Source: Areca catechu (Eukaryota > Streptophyta > Magnoliopsida > Arecales > Arecaceae). From it: 64,000 bases of DNA. Made by a program: the position numbers and the translations under genes. The stretch is from contig CM038047.1 in NCBI GenBank assembly GCA_021397845.1, positions 123,238,112 through 123,302,111 on the forward strand, written 5' to 3'. The notes beneath the pieces are model-generated. The model was not told the DNA's origin and did not search any database. It worked only from the letters and a program-made list of their open reading frames with translations. Position 1 is the stretch's first letter. Every line of letters starts with the position of its first letter. Shown one piece after another: positions 1-12,780 of this stretch.

Positions 1-1461
1 AACTAAATTATCAGAGTAGTTCAGAAGCAACGGATCGCTGGGGGTTGAGAAACTCCCAGACCTAGGGTTTCGCTCCGAACTTTCAAAAGAACAAAAATAA
101 AGAGAAGAGATGGTTTATCTAACCAGACAATGATCTTCACAGATTTTGGTGGAGGAACTCTCCCGAGCAGATTGTTGGATCCCGGATTCAGATATCTTCG
201 TAATGGATCCTCCAATACTGGTCCTTTGGCCGGTTGGCTTCTCCTGAACTCAAGATCTGGAAGAGAAGAAAAACAATTGATGGAATCAGAGAGTCAAGGG
301 AAAGATTTACCAGGTTGATGAACTAGAAGATTGAAATTGCTGAAAACTGGATTCTCCTGGATGTTGATGTGATTTTCCTTGGAACTTGCTCTGGATCTGA
401 AGTTACCGGACTGGATCTAGATGAAGGTGGACGGCCTGGACTTGTAGAGAGAGAGAGGCCGTGGGAGATGGATGGATCTAGGGTTTGGTGGATTGAAAAT
501 AATGAAGGGTGGCTAGGGTTTTGGAATTTCAAGTGGCTAACCTAGGGTTTTGGATAAAGATGGAGATCTCTCACCTCCTCAAGGCTCCAATGGAACCCGG
601 ATTACCCCTCACGGAGCTCAACACTTAGAATAGTGCGGAAGAAGAGAAACCTAGGTCACTCAACACAAGAGAGTAGCAAAAAAAATAATTTTCTTCATTG
701 ATTTTCAAAGTTACAAAGAGAGGTCTATTATATAGACCTAAAATTTTCTCCTAGCTTGTACAAATTCCCATGTGGGACTAAACTCTTCCAACCTCTAGAT
801 TAGGTAGAAAACCCCCTCTCTTGGTCGACCAAGACTTCAAAAAAAATTGGGACGGCCATAAAGGAATTTTTTTTGGAATTTTTATGGCACCTCCTTTGGA
901 GTTGGATTTGGATTTGGAGTCCTCCTCTTCTTATGGCATTTCTTCTTTTCTTCCACTCCAAGTTAAGCTCTTTGATTTTGATTTGAACTTCAATTGGATG
1001 TCCTTCTTTGATTTCTTCTCCAAGAGAAGTTTTCTTCCTTCTTTGCTTAGGTAAAATAGGCAGGTATGGGCGCCTCCTTTAAATTAGCTTCCAATTTGAT
1101 TTTTTCTTCTTTGGGTGTGGGGACCATGACACTGGGATGCCTCTGTGGCGCCACCTGGACCCTGGCGTGTGCTCGGAGTGTGGCTGGGCGTGTGGCTTGG
1201 AGTGTGGCCTCCACTTGCTTGGACCTTGGTTTGATTGGAAGACAAATGTGGCACCATTTTGGACCAAATTGAAACCACATTGGGACTTGCACTGAGTCAA
1301 CATGACTCAACAAAATTTAAATGGTGACTCAAGAAATAAATAAAATAAATAAACTGGTTGACCAGGTCAATCTTTATTACAAACCCTAATTTCTCGGGCA
1401 ATGTCAATCAGAGATCCAAATGGAGCTCTGAAGTCTTCTTCTGAGTCTGGTGCCCGCACCA
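1..1461 (-). repeat. 3' LTR of chromovirus copy 1 (partial)
   Basis: Direct repeat of 7258-8717, truncated by the window start. By eye I see about six substitutions and three 1-bp indels between the copies (for example near 650-690, 830 and 1350), so the insertion is young. The inner LTR boundary at 1461 is set by the complement of TGGTGCGGGC. The last 58 bp (1404-1461) also encode the C-terminal tail of Pol. Confidence 0.93.
721..739 (-). promoter_or_regulatory. LTR TATA box inside an inverted repeat (copy 1, 3' LTR)
   Basis: A TATATAA box read on the minus strand (728-734) sits inside the inverted repeat AGGTCTAT/ATAGACCT. Its position about halfway through the LTR fits the U3/R border, with transcription starting some 25-30 nt downstream on the minus strand. 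The same element recurs in every LTR of this family in the window. Confidence 0.65.
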
Positions 1462-3806
1462 ATTCTCCCGGGGTGGGAGGAACTCGACCCTGTCGAGTAA
1501 GGCTCAAGTTGGCTCTGGTATCTCTCCAAGAGGTCTGGGTCCAATTCTTGTAATTCTTCTCGGGAGATCCAAGAGTCATCAGAATCTGGCCTTCCTTGCC
1601 AGCGGACCAGGTACCTTTGGTATCCTCGATTACGAGTAGAGATAACCTGATCATCCAGGATCTTTTCAATCTGCTCTTTCCTCATAGGCCAGTTTGTTGG
1701 TGGACACACAGGGTCGGGATCACTCTCAATGATAGGGTTAGGCTCAAAAGGCTCACTAGGAATCACAGCTGGCTCCCTGTACTCTACTAAGTCTGTAATG
1801 TTGAAAGTAGAGCTAATGCCTAGTTCTGGAGGCAACTCGAGCACATAGGCATTGGATCCTACTCTCTTTACCACTCTAAATGGTCCAGCTCCCCTAGCAT
1901 GTAACTTTCTAACGGTTCCAGGAGGAAACCGTTCAGGCCTTAACCTAATCATCACATAGTCTCCCTCAACAAAAGATTTGACTCGCCTTTGAGTATCAGC
2001 CAACTTCTTATAAGTTTCATTACTTAAATTTATTTTGGCATGAATTTCTTTATGCAAGTCTTTTACATGCTGTGCAAAATTCTCAGCAGACTTGGAGACT
2101 CGAGTGTGGACAGGTAAAGGGACTAGGTCAAGAGGTGTGTGAGGTTTGTACCCATGTACAATTTCAAATGGACTCTTACCCGTAGACCTATTGACCGAGT
2201 CATTGTACGCAAATTCTGCCCTTGGTAGGTATAAATCCCAATTTCTGGTGTTTTCACCAACAAGACATCTCAGCAGATTTCCTAGGCTACGGTTCACTAC
2301 TTCAGTTTGGCCATCAGTTTGGGGATGATAGGCAGTTGAAAACTTAAGTTTTGTCCCTAACTTATGCCAAAGGGTCTTCCAAAAGTAACTGGTGAACCGG
2401 ACATCCCTATCTGAAACGATTGTCTTAGGTAGGCCATGGAGTCTAACTATCTCATTGAAGAAAAGTGTGGCTACCTTAGACGCATCAAAGGTTTGGGAAC
2501 AAGGCAAGAAGTGGGCCATTTTAGAGAATCGGTCGACTACGACACAGATAGAATCATGTCTCCTCTGGGTCTTAGGTAAACCTAACACAAAATCCATACT
2601 CACATCTTGCCAAGGACGATCTGGGACAGGGAGTGGGGTATAAAGGCCAGTGTTTTGTTTTCGCTGTTTGGCAACAGCGCAGGTTCGACATCTAGCTACA
2701 ATATTAGCTACATCCCTTTTCAAGCTAGGCCAGAAAAAGTGGTCTTCAACAGCTAGAATGGTCTTGTCTTTTCCAAAATGGCCGGCTAAACCTCCCGCAT
2801 GGATTTCCCAAATCAAAAATTCCCTAAGAGAAGTTCTAGGGATGCAAAGCCTATTTTTGAAGAACAAAAAACCATCTACAAGGGTATAATCCTGGTGATT
2901 ACTAGATGGTCCTTTAACTAGATCCTGATACACAGTTGTGAAATCCGGACAAGACTCATATTCCTCTTTGATTTGCTCAAACCCTATGACCTCAGTTCTA
3001 ACAGAAGTTAATAACAGAGATCGGCGACTAAGGGCATCAGCTACCTTATTCTCAACTCCAGCCTTATGTTTCAGGACAAAAGTATAGGACTGGATATATT
3101 CTACCCACTTAGCATGCCTAGGGTTAAGCTTCTTTTGGGAGTTCAGAAATCTAAGAGCCTCATGGTCCGAAAATAGTACAAATTCCTGCGGTAGCAAATA
3201 ATGTCTCCAGTAACGCAAAGCTTGCACCACCGCATAAAATTCTTTATCATAGGTAGAATACCTAAGCTTAGCATCATTAAGTTTTTCACTAAAGAATGCT
3301 ATGGGATGATTTTCTTGGCTTAGGACTCCACCTATTCCTACACCTGAAGCATCACAGGCAACCTCAAATACTTTAGAAAAATCGGGTAATCTCAGAATGG
3401 GTGCCTGGGTCATTTTCTCCTTAAGATCTAGGAAGGCTTTATGGGCTGACTTAGTCCAATGAAATTCTCCCTTCCTAATACAATCAGTGATAGGAGCAGC
3501 TAAAGTACTAAGCCCCTTGATGAATCGCCTATAGAAGGTAGCCAAGCCGTGGAAACTTCTAACTTCATGCACATTGGTTGGCTCTGGCCAGTCTACTATG
3601 GACTTAATCTTCTCAGGATCGGCCGCCACGCCGTCAGGGGTTACTACAAAACCAAGAAAGATAACTCTACTAGTCATGAATTCACACTTCCTAAGATTAC
3701 CGTAGAGTCTCTCATTCCTCAAAACTTGGCAGACTGCTCTAAGGTGGCCTAGGTGATCTGCTGGGGTCTTACTATAGATCAGGATGTCATCAAAATAGAC
3801 CACCAC
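1404..3806 (-). pseudogene. pol: Pol C-terminal part: RT, RNase H, integrase, chromodomain (copy 1)
   Basis: This 800-codon open frame is the downstream half of the chromovirus polyprotein. It is cut from the upstream half by a 1-bp insertion at 3835-3836, and its first codon is not a real start. It begins at the reverse transcriptase active site (YFDD) and continues through RNase H (VACDASG; SDHEALRF), the integrase HHCC zinc finger (HAGGLAGH, CRTCAVAK) and the integrase core D-D35-E (SMDF, SDRD, GQTE). A GPF/Y-type module follows, then a chromodomain (about YLVRWQGRPDSDDSW) that would direct integration to chromatin. The Arg-rich tail runs 58 bp into the 3' LTR. Apart from the frameshift I see no internal stop. 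Confidence 0.93.
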
Positions 3807-3825
3807 AAATTTTCCTATGAAAGCT

Positions 3826-6201
3826 CTAAGTACCTTGGGTCATAATTCTCATGAAGGTACTAGGGGCATTGGACAACCCAAAAGGCATAACAACCCATTC
3901 ATAAAGACCATCCTTAGTTTTGAAAGCAGTTTTCCATTCATCCCCGGGTCTAATCCTAACCTGATGATAGCCGCTTTTGAGATCAATCTTAGAAAAAACC
4001 ATTGCACCAGCCATCATATCAAGCATGTCATCTAGTCTAGGGATGGGAAACCTATATTTGATTGTAATTTTATTGATGGCACGACTGTCAACACACATCC
4101 TCCACGTGCCATCTTTCTTTGGGGTCAGTAAGGCTGGGACTGCACAAGGGCTAAGACTTTCTCTAATAAACCCCTTCCTCAATAATTCTCCAACCTGCTT
4201 TTGCAGTTCTTCATGCTCAGATGGATTCATCCTGTAATGGGGCAAGTTGGGCAAAGTCACTCCTGGGATTAGATCTATGGCATGCTGGATATCCCTAAGA
4301 GGTGGAAGGTGGTCTGGCAAATCCTCGGGAAAGACATCCTCAAATTCTTTTAACACAGGTTTAACTTCTTGAGGAGGCTCTGAGGGTTCCGAAGTTCTAA
4401 GTTCCTTAGCAGTCAACATCCAGATGGGTGAACCACTATGAATTTCTTGTTCTAGATCCTTAGCACTGATTAGGTTCACTCCAGTTTTCATCTCCTTAAC
4501 CTTACCGGCTCCTTTAGTTACCTTGTCCTTAGGGGGAACGGAATGGATCGTAATCTTCTTCCCATTGAAACTAAAGACACAGGTATTGGATTTTCCTAAG
4601 AGGGTGGCATCATGATCATACAACCAAGGTCTTCCGAGAATTATACTGCTCACCCCCATGGGTAAGACATCGCACCAAATCTTTTCGTGATAAGATTGCA
4701 TTTGGATTTGGACTTGACATCTAGACTGGATGGGTATGGAGGTAGAATCTACCCAAGAAACCTTATAGGGGTTGGGATGGGGAACTGAGATTAAGCCTAA
4801 CATCTTGACAGTGCTAGTAGAGATGGCATTTACACAGCTCCCACTATCTATGATGATCTTACATACCTTATCCCCTAATTTAAGAAAAGTCTGTAGGATG
4901 TTAGTCCTACGCCAATCCTCTTGAACTAGATTCTGGGATAGGATGCATCTTACAACTCCTAATTGGTCAGATTCATTGGGTTCCTCCTCTCCTTCATACT
5001 CCTCAACCAAATTCATTCCGGCCTCATAAACTTCTTCTTCAAATTCCTCGCTGGGCTCGGAATTATCATTCTCTCCCTCTTCTATGTAAAGGGATCTACG
5101 TGGGCACTGGCTAGCAACATGACCTACCTTATGACACTTGAAACAGGCTATGGCAGTACACTGACTGGAAATGTGACCTGGTTTCTGACACTTAAAACAG
5201 GTGATATTTGAACTAGGGGTTCTCTGGGTGTCAGGTGCCTTACCTTTGTCCATGGGCCTAGGGGTAGAAATACCCTGAAAAGGTTTACTAGGGATAACTT
5301 GGCTAGGTCCATTCCTTGGGATTGGGGCACTAACCCTAGAAGGTATAGGTCCTCTCTGAAATTTCTCAGTGTTCAGTACAATCTGGTAGGCTTGGTCTAG
5401 ATCAGTAACCTCTCTCAGAAATAGTTCTCTCTTGATTTCTTCCCTCAGTCCAGCCCTAAATCTAGACAAAGTGACTTCGTGGGCTTCACTCACATCACAT
5501 CTCATTAGGTATTCATCAAAAGTAGTTATGTAGTCTGAGACAGATCGGTTTCCTTGTTTCAGGTTTTGCCATTGGTCTAACAGGTTTTGCTGGTATGAAA
5601 TGGGTAGGTATTTATCTCTCAGTTTTTCTTTCATACCCTGCCAAGTGGTTATGGGCTCAACATTCCGTCTCCTAGTGGTTAGCTCAATGTTCCCCCAGTA
5701 TAACCTAGCTTGACGCACTAATTTCATCTTGGCAAACTTGTATTTTCTCTCCTCAGATATAGCATACCACTCAAAGTATTGGTCCATCTCACCCTCCCAA
5801 TCAGAATACACCTTAGGGTTCAGACTACCATCAAAAGTGGGTGCATCTAATTTGATGTTCCTGATGAACCTATCATCTCTATCTTCAGGCTCTGGGTCAG
5901 GCCTCCTATGATTAGGTTCAGGATCTCTATATAAAGGCCTTCTAGGCTCCTGATGTGGGTGAGGTTGAGGCACATTAAAATCGGGGTCAGGAGTCCAATT
6001 CCGATGTCTAGGTTCTTCAAGTACTTGGACTTGGTCCCTAAGTTGGGTAAGATCCTCATGAATTTGTGCGCTAAACTGGGCCACAGTGTTTGTCATATCC
6101 TGATTCATTTTAGCCATACTTTCAGTAAGAGTTCTGATCATGGCCTCTAAATCAGGTTGGGTTTGACCAGGTTGATATGGCACTCCGTTTCTGGTAGACA
6201 T
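3826..6201 (-). pseudogene. gag-pol: Gag-Pol N-terminal part: Gag, protease, start of RT (copy 1)
   Basis: A 791-codon open frame starts at an ATG (6201) with MSTRNGVPYQPG. It carries the retrotransposon Gag domain (about residues 110-290), two CCHC zinc knuckles (CFKCQKPGHISSQC and CFKCHKVGHVASQC), an acidic linker, an aspartic protease with a DSG active site, and the fingers and palm of reverse transcriptase up to FMRIMTQ. An extra base in the TACCTTGGG run at 3831-3839 (TACCTGGG in copy 2) shifts the frame and adds a stop just before the YFDD motif. Gag and protease could still be made; reverse transcriptase, RNase H and integrase could not. Confidence 0.93.
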
Positions 6202-7088
6202 GATGATTCAAGCAAGCACACAAAATGAGACTAGACTAAATCGACTACTGGATCACTAGACCTAGAGTCCAAACTAGATGCCCAATCAGAGTGGCAAGCT
6301 AGCCTGTAGTAACTCAGGACTCAGCCAGGCAGGTGTAAGGGGAGTGTTAGGTCCCTGAATGCCAATCCTAGACACCAATCAGTGATTGGCCAGGTAGGCG
6401 GACCAGCACACAAGCCCTTCGGGAATGGATCCCTGAACCACCGTTCTAGACACTGAGTGCTAAGCACACACAGAATAACTCAGCAAACTGACTCAACACT
6501 AGCCTAGACCCGACCAATTGGTGTCCCTAGCCCACTAGGGCAAATTAGGTCTAACCAATTTTAAATTAGGTCTAGGTTCGAATGATTGGATGATGGTTTT
6601 GGGCTAAGGAGAGGTAATCAACTCCTCCCCTTATCTTAGATGCTCAATTGCCCTTAAGTAAATTATGAGATGATCACTCCAAAAAGAATTGAATTGCAGA
6701 ACACAAAAAACAGAGTTGCTGTATTTTAATGCTCAGAATTTTTACCGAAACCAATAAATCACAAAAAATTATGGAAAATAGGTTCAATTATACTGGTTTC
6801 AACGAAGTAAAACTCATGCAATTCGGAGTTTTATGCAGGGAGAAATAATTCAGACAACAGGGCAATTATGGGCTGCAACTAGATTGTCTTCCCCGTTTAT
6901 AATCCCTGCTACGAAGTTATAACCCAATGGATCCCCTACACGCCCTAGGAACACCCCGTGGAATGGGAGGAGGAGGCTTGCGCCTCGCTTAGTTCCTAGG
7001 ACCGGACGTCCTGGGGAGTCTACTTCGAGCAGACAAAATAAAAAGAGAACAATCAAAGCAAGCAAGCAAATCAGAAACCCTAGACTGG
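6202..7088 (-). other. Untranslated leader of chromovirus copy 1
   Basis: About 890 bp between the primer binding site and the Gag start. It contains only short frames and no recognisable domain. It parallels the leader of copy 2 (25798-26690) closely. Confidence 0.8.
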
Positions 7089-7100
7089 GCTCTGATACCA
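7089..7100 (-). other. Primer binding site, initiator-Met tRNA (copy 1)
   Basis: The minus strand reads TGGTATCAGAGC, complementary to the 3' end of plant tRNA-iMet, where minus-strand cDNA synthesis starts. It lies 4 nt inside the 5' LTR end at 7105. Confidence 0.92.
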
Positions 7101-7104
7101 AAAA

Positions 7105-8717
7105 TGATGCAGAACAAATAAAGGAACGCGATGCGGAAGTAAACTAATTTTTTTTTGTTGTTTTTTATATGTTTGTAGAAGTTGGCTTCAAATCAAAGAA
7201 AAGTTAACCTAACATTGAAAGATACTAATATGATAATTGAAAGCACAATTTTAAGGAAACTAAATTATCAGAGTAGTTCAGAAGCAACGGATCGCTGGGG
7301 GTTGAGAAACTCCCAGACCTAGGGTTTCGCTCCGAACTTTCAAAAGAACAGAAATAAAGAGAAGAGATGGTTTATCTAACCAGACAATGATCTTCACAGA
7401 TTTTGGTGGAGGAACTCTCCCGAGCAGATTGTTGGATCCCGGATTCAGATATCTTCGTAATGGATCCTCCAATACTGGTCCTTTGGCCGGTTGGCTTCTC
7501 CTGAACTCAAGATCTGGAAGAGAAGAAAAACAATTGATGGAATCAGAGAGTCAAGGGAAAGATTTACCAGGTTGATGAACTAGAAGATTGAAATTGCTGA
7601 AAACTGGATTCTCCTGGATGTTGATGTGATTTTCCTTGGAACTTGCTCTGGATCTGAAGTTACCGGACTGGATCTAGATGAAGGTGGACGGCCTGGACTT
7701 GTAGAGAGAGAGAGGCCGTGGGAGATGGATGGATCTAGGGTTTGGTGGATTGAAAATAATGAAGGGTGGCTAGGGTTTTGGAATTTCAAGTGGCTAACCT
7801 AGGGTTTTGGATAAAGATGGAGATCTCTCACCTCCTCAAGGCTCCAATGGAACCCGGATTACCCCCTCACGGAGCTCAACACTTAGAATAGTGCGGAAGA
7901 AGAGAAACCTAGGTCACTCAACACAAGAGAGTAGCAAAAAAATAATTTTCTTCATTGATTTTCAAAGTTACAAAGAGAGGTCTATTATATAGACCTAAAA
8001 TTTTCTCCTAGCTTGTACAAATTCCCATGTGGGACTAAACTCTTCCAACCTCTAGATTAGGTAGAAAACCCCCTCTCTTGGTCAACCAAGACTTCAAAAA
8101 AAATTGGGACGGCCATAAAGGAATTTTTTTTGGAATTTTTATGGCGCCTCCTTTGGAGTTGGATTTGGATTTGGAGTCCTCCTCTTCTTATGGCATTTCT
8201 TCTTTTCTTCCACTCCAAGTTAAGCTCTTTGATTTTGATTTGAACTTCAATTGGATGTCCTTCTTTGATTTCTTCTCCAAGAGTAGTTTTCTTCCTTCTT
8301 TGCTTAGGTAAAATAGGCAGGTATGGGCGCCTCCTTTAAATTAGCTTCCAATTTGATTTTTTCTTCTTTGGGTGTGGGGACCATGACACTAGGATGCCTC
8401 TGTGGCGCCACCTGGACCCTGGCGTGTGCTCGGAGTGTGGCTGGGCGTGTGGCTTGGAGTGTGGCCTCCACTTGCTTGGACCTTGGTTTGATTGGAAGAC
8501 AAATATGGCACCATTTTGGACCAAATTGAAACCACATTGGGACTTGCACTGAGTCAACATGACTCAACAAAATTTAAATGGTGACTCAAGAAATAAATAA
8601 AATAAATAAACGGTTGACCAGGTCAATCTTTATTACAAACCCTAATTTCTCGGGCAATGTCAATCAGAGATCCAAATGGAGCTCTGAAGTCTTCTTCTGA
8701 GTCTGGTGCCCGCACCA
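7105..8717 (-). repeat. 5' LTR of chromovirus copy 1
   Basis: Complete LTR of 1613 bp, from TGATGCA (complement of the TGCATCA end) to GCCCGCACCA (complement of the TGGTGCGGGC start). The TATA box in its inverted repeat is at 7978-7996. It contains several AAACCCTA motifs. Short frames in it (for example 8304-8570) recur in all LTR copies and have no domain. Confidence 0.94.
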
Positions 8718-9444
8718 TGACTCCATGTGCTAGCCCAAGTCACTTATCATATGCAACCACTTCTTGGCACCACCTTTTTCAAGAATTTGGACAACATGAC
8801 ATGACTTTTGGACATCACTTGAACAGCACCACTTGCCACTTCATCAGGACAACACAACACTTGCCATGTCACTCCTTTGGTCGGCCTCTTTTCATGAATT
8901 AGCACCACTTTTGTTTTAAGAAGAGTAAAGTAGAAGGAGTCTCCAAATTGGCACCCTCCCACTCAATTATTTCATGCCAAAATCAAAGGAGTCGACCAAC
9001 CCATCTCCCACTCTTTTGTTGCCCATATCTAAGAAGCATTTCAAATTGAGACACCCAAGTTGGAGAAGGTTCAAGGGAACTTCCTACTTCGGAGTTCAAG
9101 CTACTCAAGTTCCAAACTCAAGAATCTAGAAAAAACACTTAAGTTTTCTTTTATCTAGACTAGAGAGTCTACCATCCTGTAGGAGGCCACATCATCTAGA
9201 CTTCAAAGTCTAGCAATCAGGGTCAATCCATGAAGAAATCTTGGCCCTTCATCAGGACACCTCACCACTCCCCATTTTGGCGCCCAACTTGTATGGAGAT
9301 CCTTTGATGTCACCCACCATGGAGAGTGTCCCAAATCAGCTCAAGAGAAGGAGTCCAAGATGCCCAGAGAAACGTTTTTAGGAGTTGTTGCCTAAGGAAA
9401 ACAAACACTAGTCTTTATAACCCATACACCTCTGGTTGTTGGTC

Positions 9445-9452
9445 TATAAATA
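9445..9452 (+). promoter_or_regulatory. TATA box of the 8718-10122 LTR
   Basis: TATAAATA in the context GGTCTATAAATACTCC, followed by an AT-rich stretch typical of an LTR R region. Confidence 0.5.
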
Positions 9453-9534
9453 CTCCATCAATCCCCTCATGTATAATTAATGATTATTGATGAAATACAA
9501 TAACATTCTGTCTAATTTTTGCCTTTGCTATGTG

Positions 9535-9593
9535 CATCGCGGGGTGTGATGCCCTTTCCTTTGTTCTTCGAAACATCGCGGGGTGTGAGGCCC
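9535..9593 (+). repeat. Two 20-bp direct repeats downstream of the TATA box
   Basis: CATCGCGGGGTGTGA(T/G)GCCC occurs at 9535-9554 and 9574-9593, differing at one base. It is GC-rich in an AT-rich setting and falls in the presumed transcribed leader. Confidence 0.6.
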
Positions 9594-10122
9594 TACTTAT
9601 CTGGATACCGAAAAACCCTAGCCAACCTCTTCCTTCCCTCTTCTCTTTCACTTTTCCATTCTTTTCCTTCTTTATTTCTTTCTAACTGATCGATCTTCCT
9701 TTGTTAAGTGATTACAGGTGATCAAGGATTAAAGTTAGGTGTTCTTGCTTTAGAACTAATATCGTGAAAGATCGAAGCCCGAAGACCGAGATCTTGAAGG
9801 CCTGCCATGAGATCCTGAGAGTTCCAACATATCTACTTCAGAGGGAAAATTCTTCGTTAGTAAAATTCAAAAAAACCTTTCCCTGCTCTTTAGTTTCTGA
9901 TCTTTGAAAGTAGTTTACGGTGTTTCTTAGCCACCAAATCTTGATTTTCTAGTTGCTTTGTTAAATTTACTCATGTGGGTATAAACTAGTTCACTAGTTT
10001 TCCTAATTGCTTACTTTGAGTCTCTAAAAACTTAAAATTATAAAAAAATATTTAATCTCTATTTTTCTCTGTTAATTAGGCTAATAATCAATAGATTAGG
10101 TTTTTATAATTATCTTGCATCA

Positions 10123-12780
10123 TCTACAATCACCATAATCAACATCAGAATAACGAATTAAATTTAAAGATGAAGGTTTAGAATACCATAAACCTAAGTT
10201 TGATGCACCTTTAAGATATCTTATGATTATTTTAACAGCAAGTATATATGATTCTTTAAGATTAGATTGAAATCTTGCCCATATACAAATACTAAATAGT
10301 ATATCAGGTCTACTCACGGTCAAAAAAAGTAGATATTCGATCATACCTCAATAATATTTTTTATCAACCTTATTACCTTCCTTATCTTTGTCAAGTTTGC
10401 AAGTTGGGCTCATGAGTGTGCAAATTTCTTTTGCAGATTCCATCCCAATCTTCTTCAATAGTTCTTTGATGAACATTGTTTTGTTGATGAATATCCCATC
10501 TTTTGTTTGTTTGATTTGTAGTCCAAGGAAGAAAGTGAGTTCATCCATCATGCTCATTTCAAATTCTCCCTGTATTAGCTTGGCAAATTCTTGACATAAA
10601 GTTTCATTAGTTTCACCAAAGATTATATCATCAACATATATTTGTACAACTAATAACTCATCATCTTTTCATTTTATAAACAATGTTACATCTACTTCAC
10701 TCCCTTAAAATCATTTTCTAAAAGAAATTTGATCAACCTCTCATACCAAGCTCTTGGTGCTTGTTTTAAACCAAATAAAGCTTTGTTTAGCATGAAAACA
10801 TGGTTTGGAAAAGAGTGATTTACAAAACCTGGAGGTTATTTTACAAAAACTTTTTCTTTAATATAGCCATTTAAAAAAGTACTTTTTACATCCATTTGAA
10901 AATAATTAAGTTCTATGTGACAAGCAAATGCAAGTAAGAGTCTTAGGGCTTCTAATCTTGCTACTAGTGCATAAGTTTCATCAAAATCTATTCCTTCCTC
11001 ATGGTTATATCCTTTAGCAACTAATCTGGTTTTGTTTCTAACTGCATTACTTTTGTCATCTAATTTATTTCTGAAAACCTATTTAGATTCTATAACAGGA
11101 TGTTTCTTATGTCTAGTTACTATGGTCCATACATTGTTCCTTTCAAATTGATTGATTTTCTCCTACATAGCCATCATCCAATATGGATCATTTTCGGCTT
11201 CCTCTATGCAATTAGGCTCAACTTGAGAAAAAAATGCTAAATAGTCAAAGGTGTCTCTAAAAGATGACTTAGTTTTTACTCCTTGTGAGAGATCACCAAT
11301 AATTAATTCTTTAGGATGAGAATGTGTGTACCTCCAATCTTCTGGTAGCTCATCATGTTCTGTACTTACCTTTTCCTTTTCTTTCGTAACTTGCTTTTCT
11401 TTCAGGCTCAAGTCCTTTACTCTATCATTCAAGAAACCTGTATCTTTATCAATACACTCTTCTTTTCTTGAAGGTGTGAGGTTAGACTCATCAAAAACAA
11501 TATGAATAGATTCTTCAACAGTTAAAGTTCTTTTGTTGAAAACTCTATATGCTTTACTTATACTTGAATATCCAAGAAATATGCCTTGATCAGTTTTGCA
11601 TCAAATTTACCTAAGTTATCTTTTCCATTGTTCAAAATATAACATTTACAATCAAAAACATGAAGGTAATGAATATTTGGTTTTCTATCATTCCAAAGCT
11701 CATAGGGGGTTTTCTTCAAAATTGGTCTGATCAAAATATGGTATAATATGTAACATGAAGTGTTCACAACTTCTGCCTAAAAATATCTTGGGAGATTGCC
11801 TTCACACAACATGGCTCGGGCCATCTCTTCCAATGTTCTATTTTTTCTTTCTACAATACCATTTTATTATGGTGCTCTAGGGTTGAAAAGTTGTGATCAA
11901 TGCCATGTTCTGTACAAGATTTTTCAAAATATTAATTTTCAAATTCAGTACCATGACACTTCTAATCGAAATAATTAAAAGACTTTTCTAATTTAAAAAC
12001 TTTTTATGAAAATTTTGAGAAACTTTAAAAGCTTCATCTTTGTGTGCAAGAAACAAAATCTAAGTGAATCATAAAAAATCATCTACTATCACAAGTCCAT
12101 ATTTCATACATCCAAGGCTTGTGATCCTAGTTGATCCAAATAAGTCCATGTGTAGCAGTTCTAAGGGTCTTGATGTTGAAATAATATTTTTAGATTTAAA
12201 ACTCCTCATAGTTTGTTTACCATATTGACATGCATCACAAACATGATCAAAATCAAATTTAAACATTGGTAAACCTTTAACTATGTCTTTGAAAATTAAT
12301 TTTGCTAAAGTATACATGCTTGCATGACCCAATCTTTTATGCCAAAGTAAACTAGATTTCTTCGTTTTAGCTTTTAAAGCCATTAGACTTGTACTACTTG
12401 ACATTGCTATATCATTTAAGTCTACAATATAAATATTTCCAAGTCTCTGACTAATAAACCTAATGCTAGAATCAAGAGAGCTAGTTACTATGCACATTGA
12501 AGATTCAAATACAACATTGAAGCCTTTATCATATAATTGACTGATGCTCAATAAATTATGCTTCAATTTATCTACTAGCAATACATTTTCAATATAAGTA
12601 CAAGGGATAATTTTGATCTTACTAATTCTTATAATTTTTTCCTTTTTATTGTCACCAAATGTAACCATTCCACCATCTATCATTTTAAGGGTGATGAATT
12701 GATCTTTGTCACCATTATGTGCCTTGAACAGTTGCTATCTAGATACCATCTTTTATTTGAATTTTGGACAACAAGACATT
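10123..12780 (-). pseudogene. pol: Copia-A pol remnant: protease end, integrase, RT, partial RNase H
   Basis: Read right to left. A protease tail and GAG-pre-integrase region (12069-12683) include WHKRLGHAS and CDACQYGKQ zinc-finger residues and the first integrase aspartate (HMDLFG). An integrase C-terminal piece follows (LKKTPYELW, 11558-11767), then RT fragments. The RT active site YVDD is intact at 10627-10638, followed by FFLGLQIKQ (10348-10557). RNase H ends at YSDVDYGDCR, where the foreign LTR cuts in. Stops interrupt every domain, including TAG at the Trp codon at 12060-12062 and TAA at 11932-11934. It encodes no working enzyme. Confidence 0.88.

Larger units (their letters stand above)
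1..8717 (-). mobile_element. Ty3/gypsy chromovirus, copy 1 (left LTR cut by window edge)
   Basis: LTR retrotransposon read on the minus strand. Two direct LTRs (1-1461 and 7105-8717) match at a constant 7257-bp offset and flank a leader, a primer binding site and a gag-pol reading frame. The missing part of the left LTR should be about 153 bp. In element sense the LTR starts TGGTGCGGGC and ends TGCATCA. The five bases after the right LTR, TGACT (8718-8722), are the expected target duplication, but its partner lies outside the window. The chromodomain at the Pol C terminus makes this a chromovirus; I cannot fix the clade (Galadriel, CRM, Reina, Tekay). A same-family copy in the opposite orientation is at 24150-33063. 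Confidence 0.95.
8718..10122 (+). repeat. LTR-like sequence of another element, 3' part
   Basis: Non-coding stretch with LTR layout on the plus strand: a TATA box at 9445-9452, a likely R region, a long leader-like U5 and a terminal TTGCATCA at 10122, where Copia-A coding sequence is abruptly cut within RNase H. Chromovirus copy 1 was inserted into it on the left, so the LTR start is not visible. It is not homologous to the chromovirus LTR except for the terminal bases. A non-LTR origin cannot be excluded. Confidence 0.55.

Noticed and set aside
7089..7100. tRNA gene fragments
   Set aside because: The tRNA-like 12-mers at 7089, 14551, 22459, 25786, 40110, 52348 and 56391 are primer binding sites at LTR borders, not tRNA genes.
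8304..8570. 88-, 74- and 68-codon frames repeated in every chromovirus LTR
   Set aside because: They overlap one another on both strands, lie in U3, and recur only because the LTR recurs; no domain.
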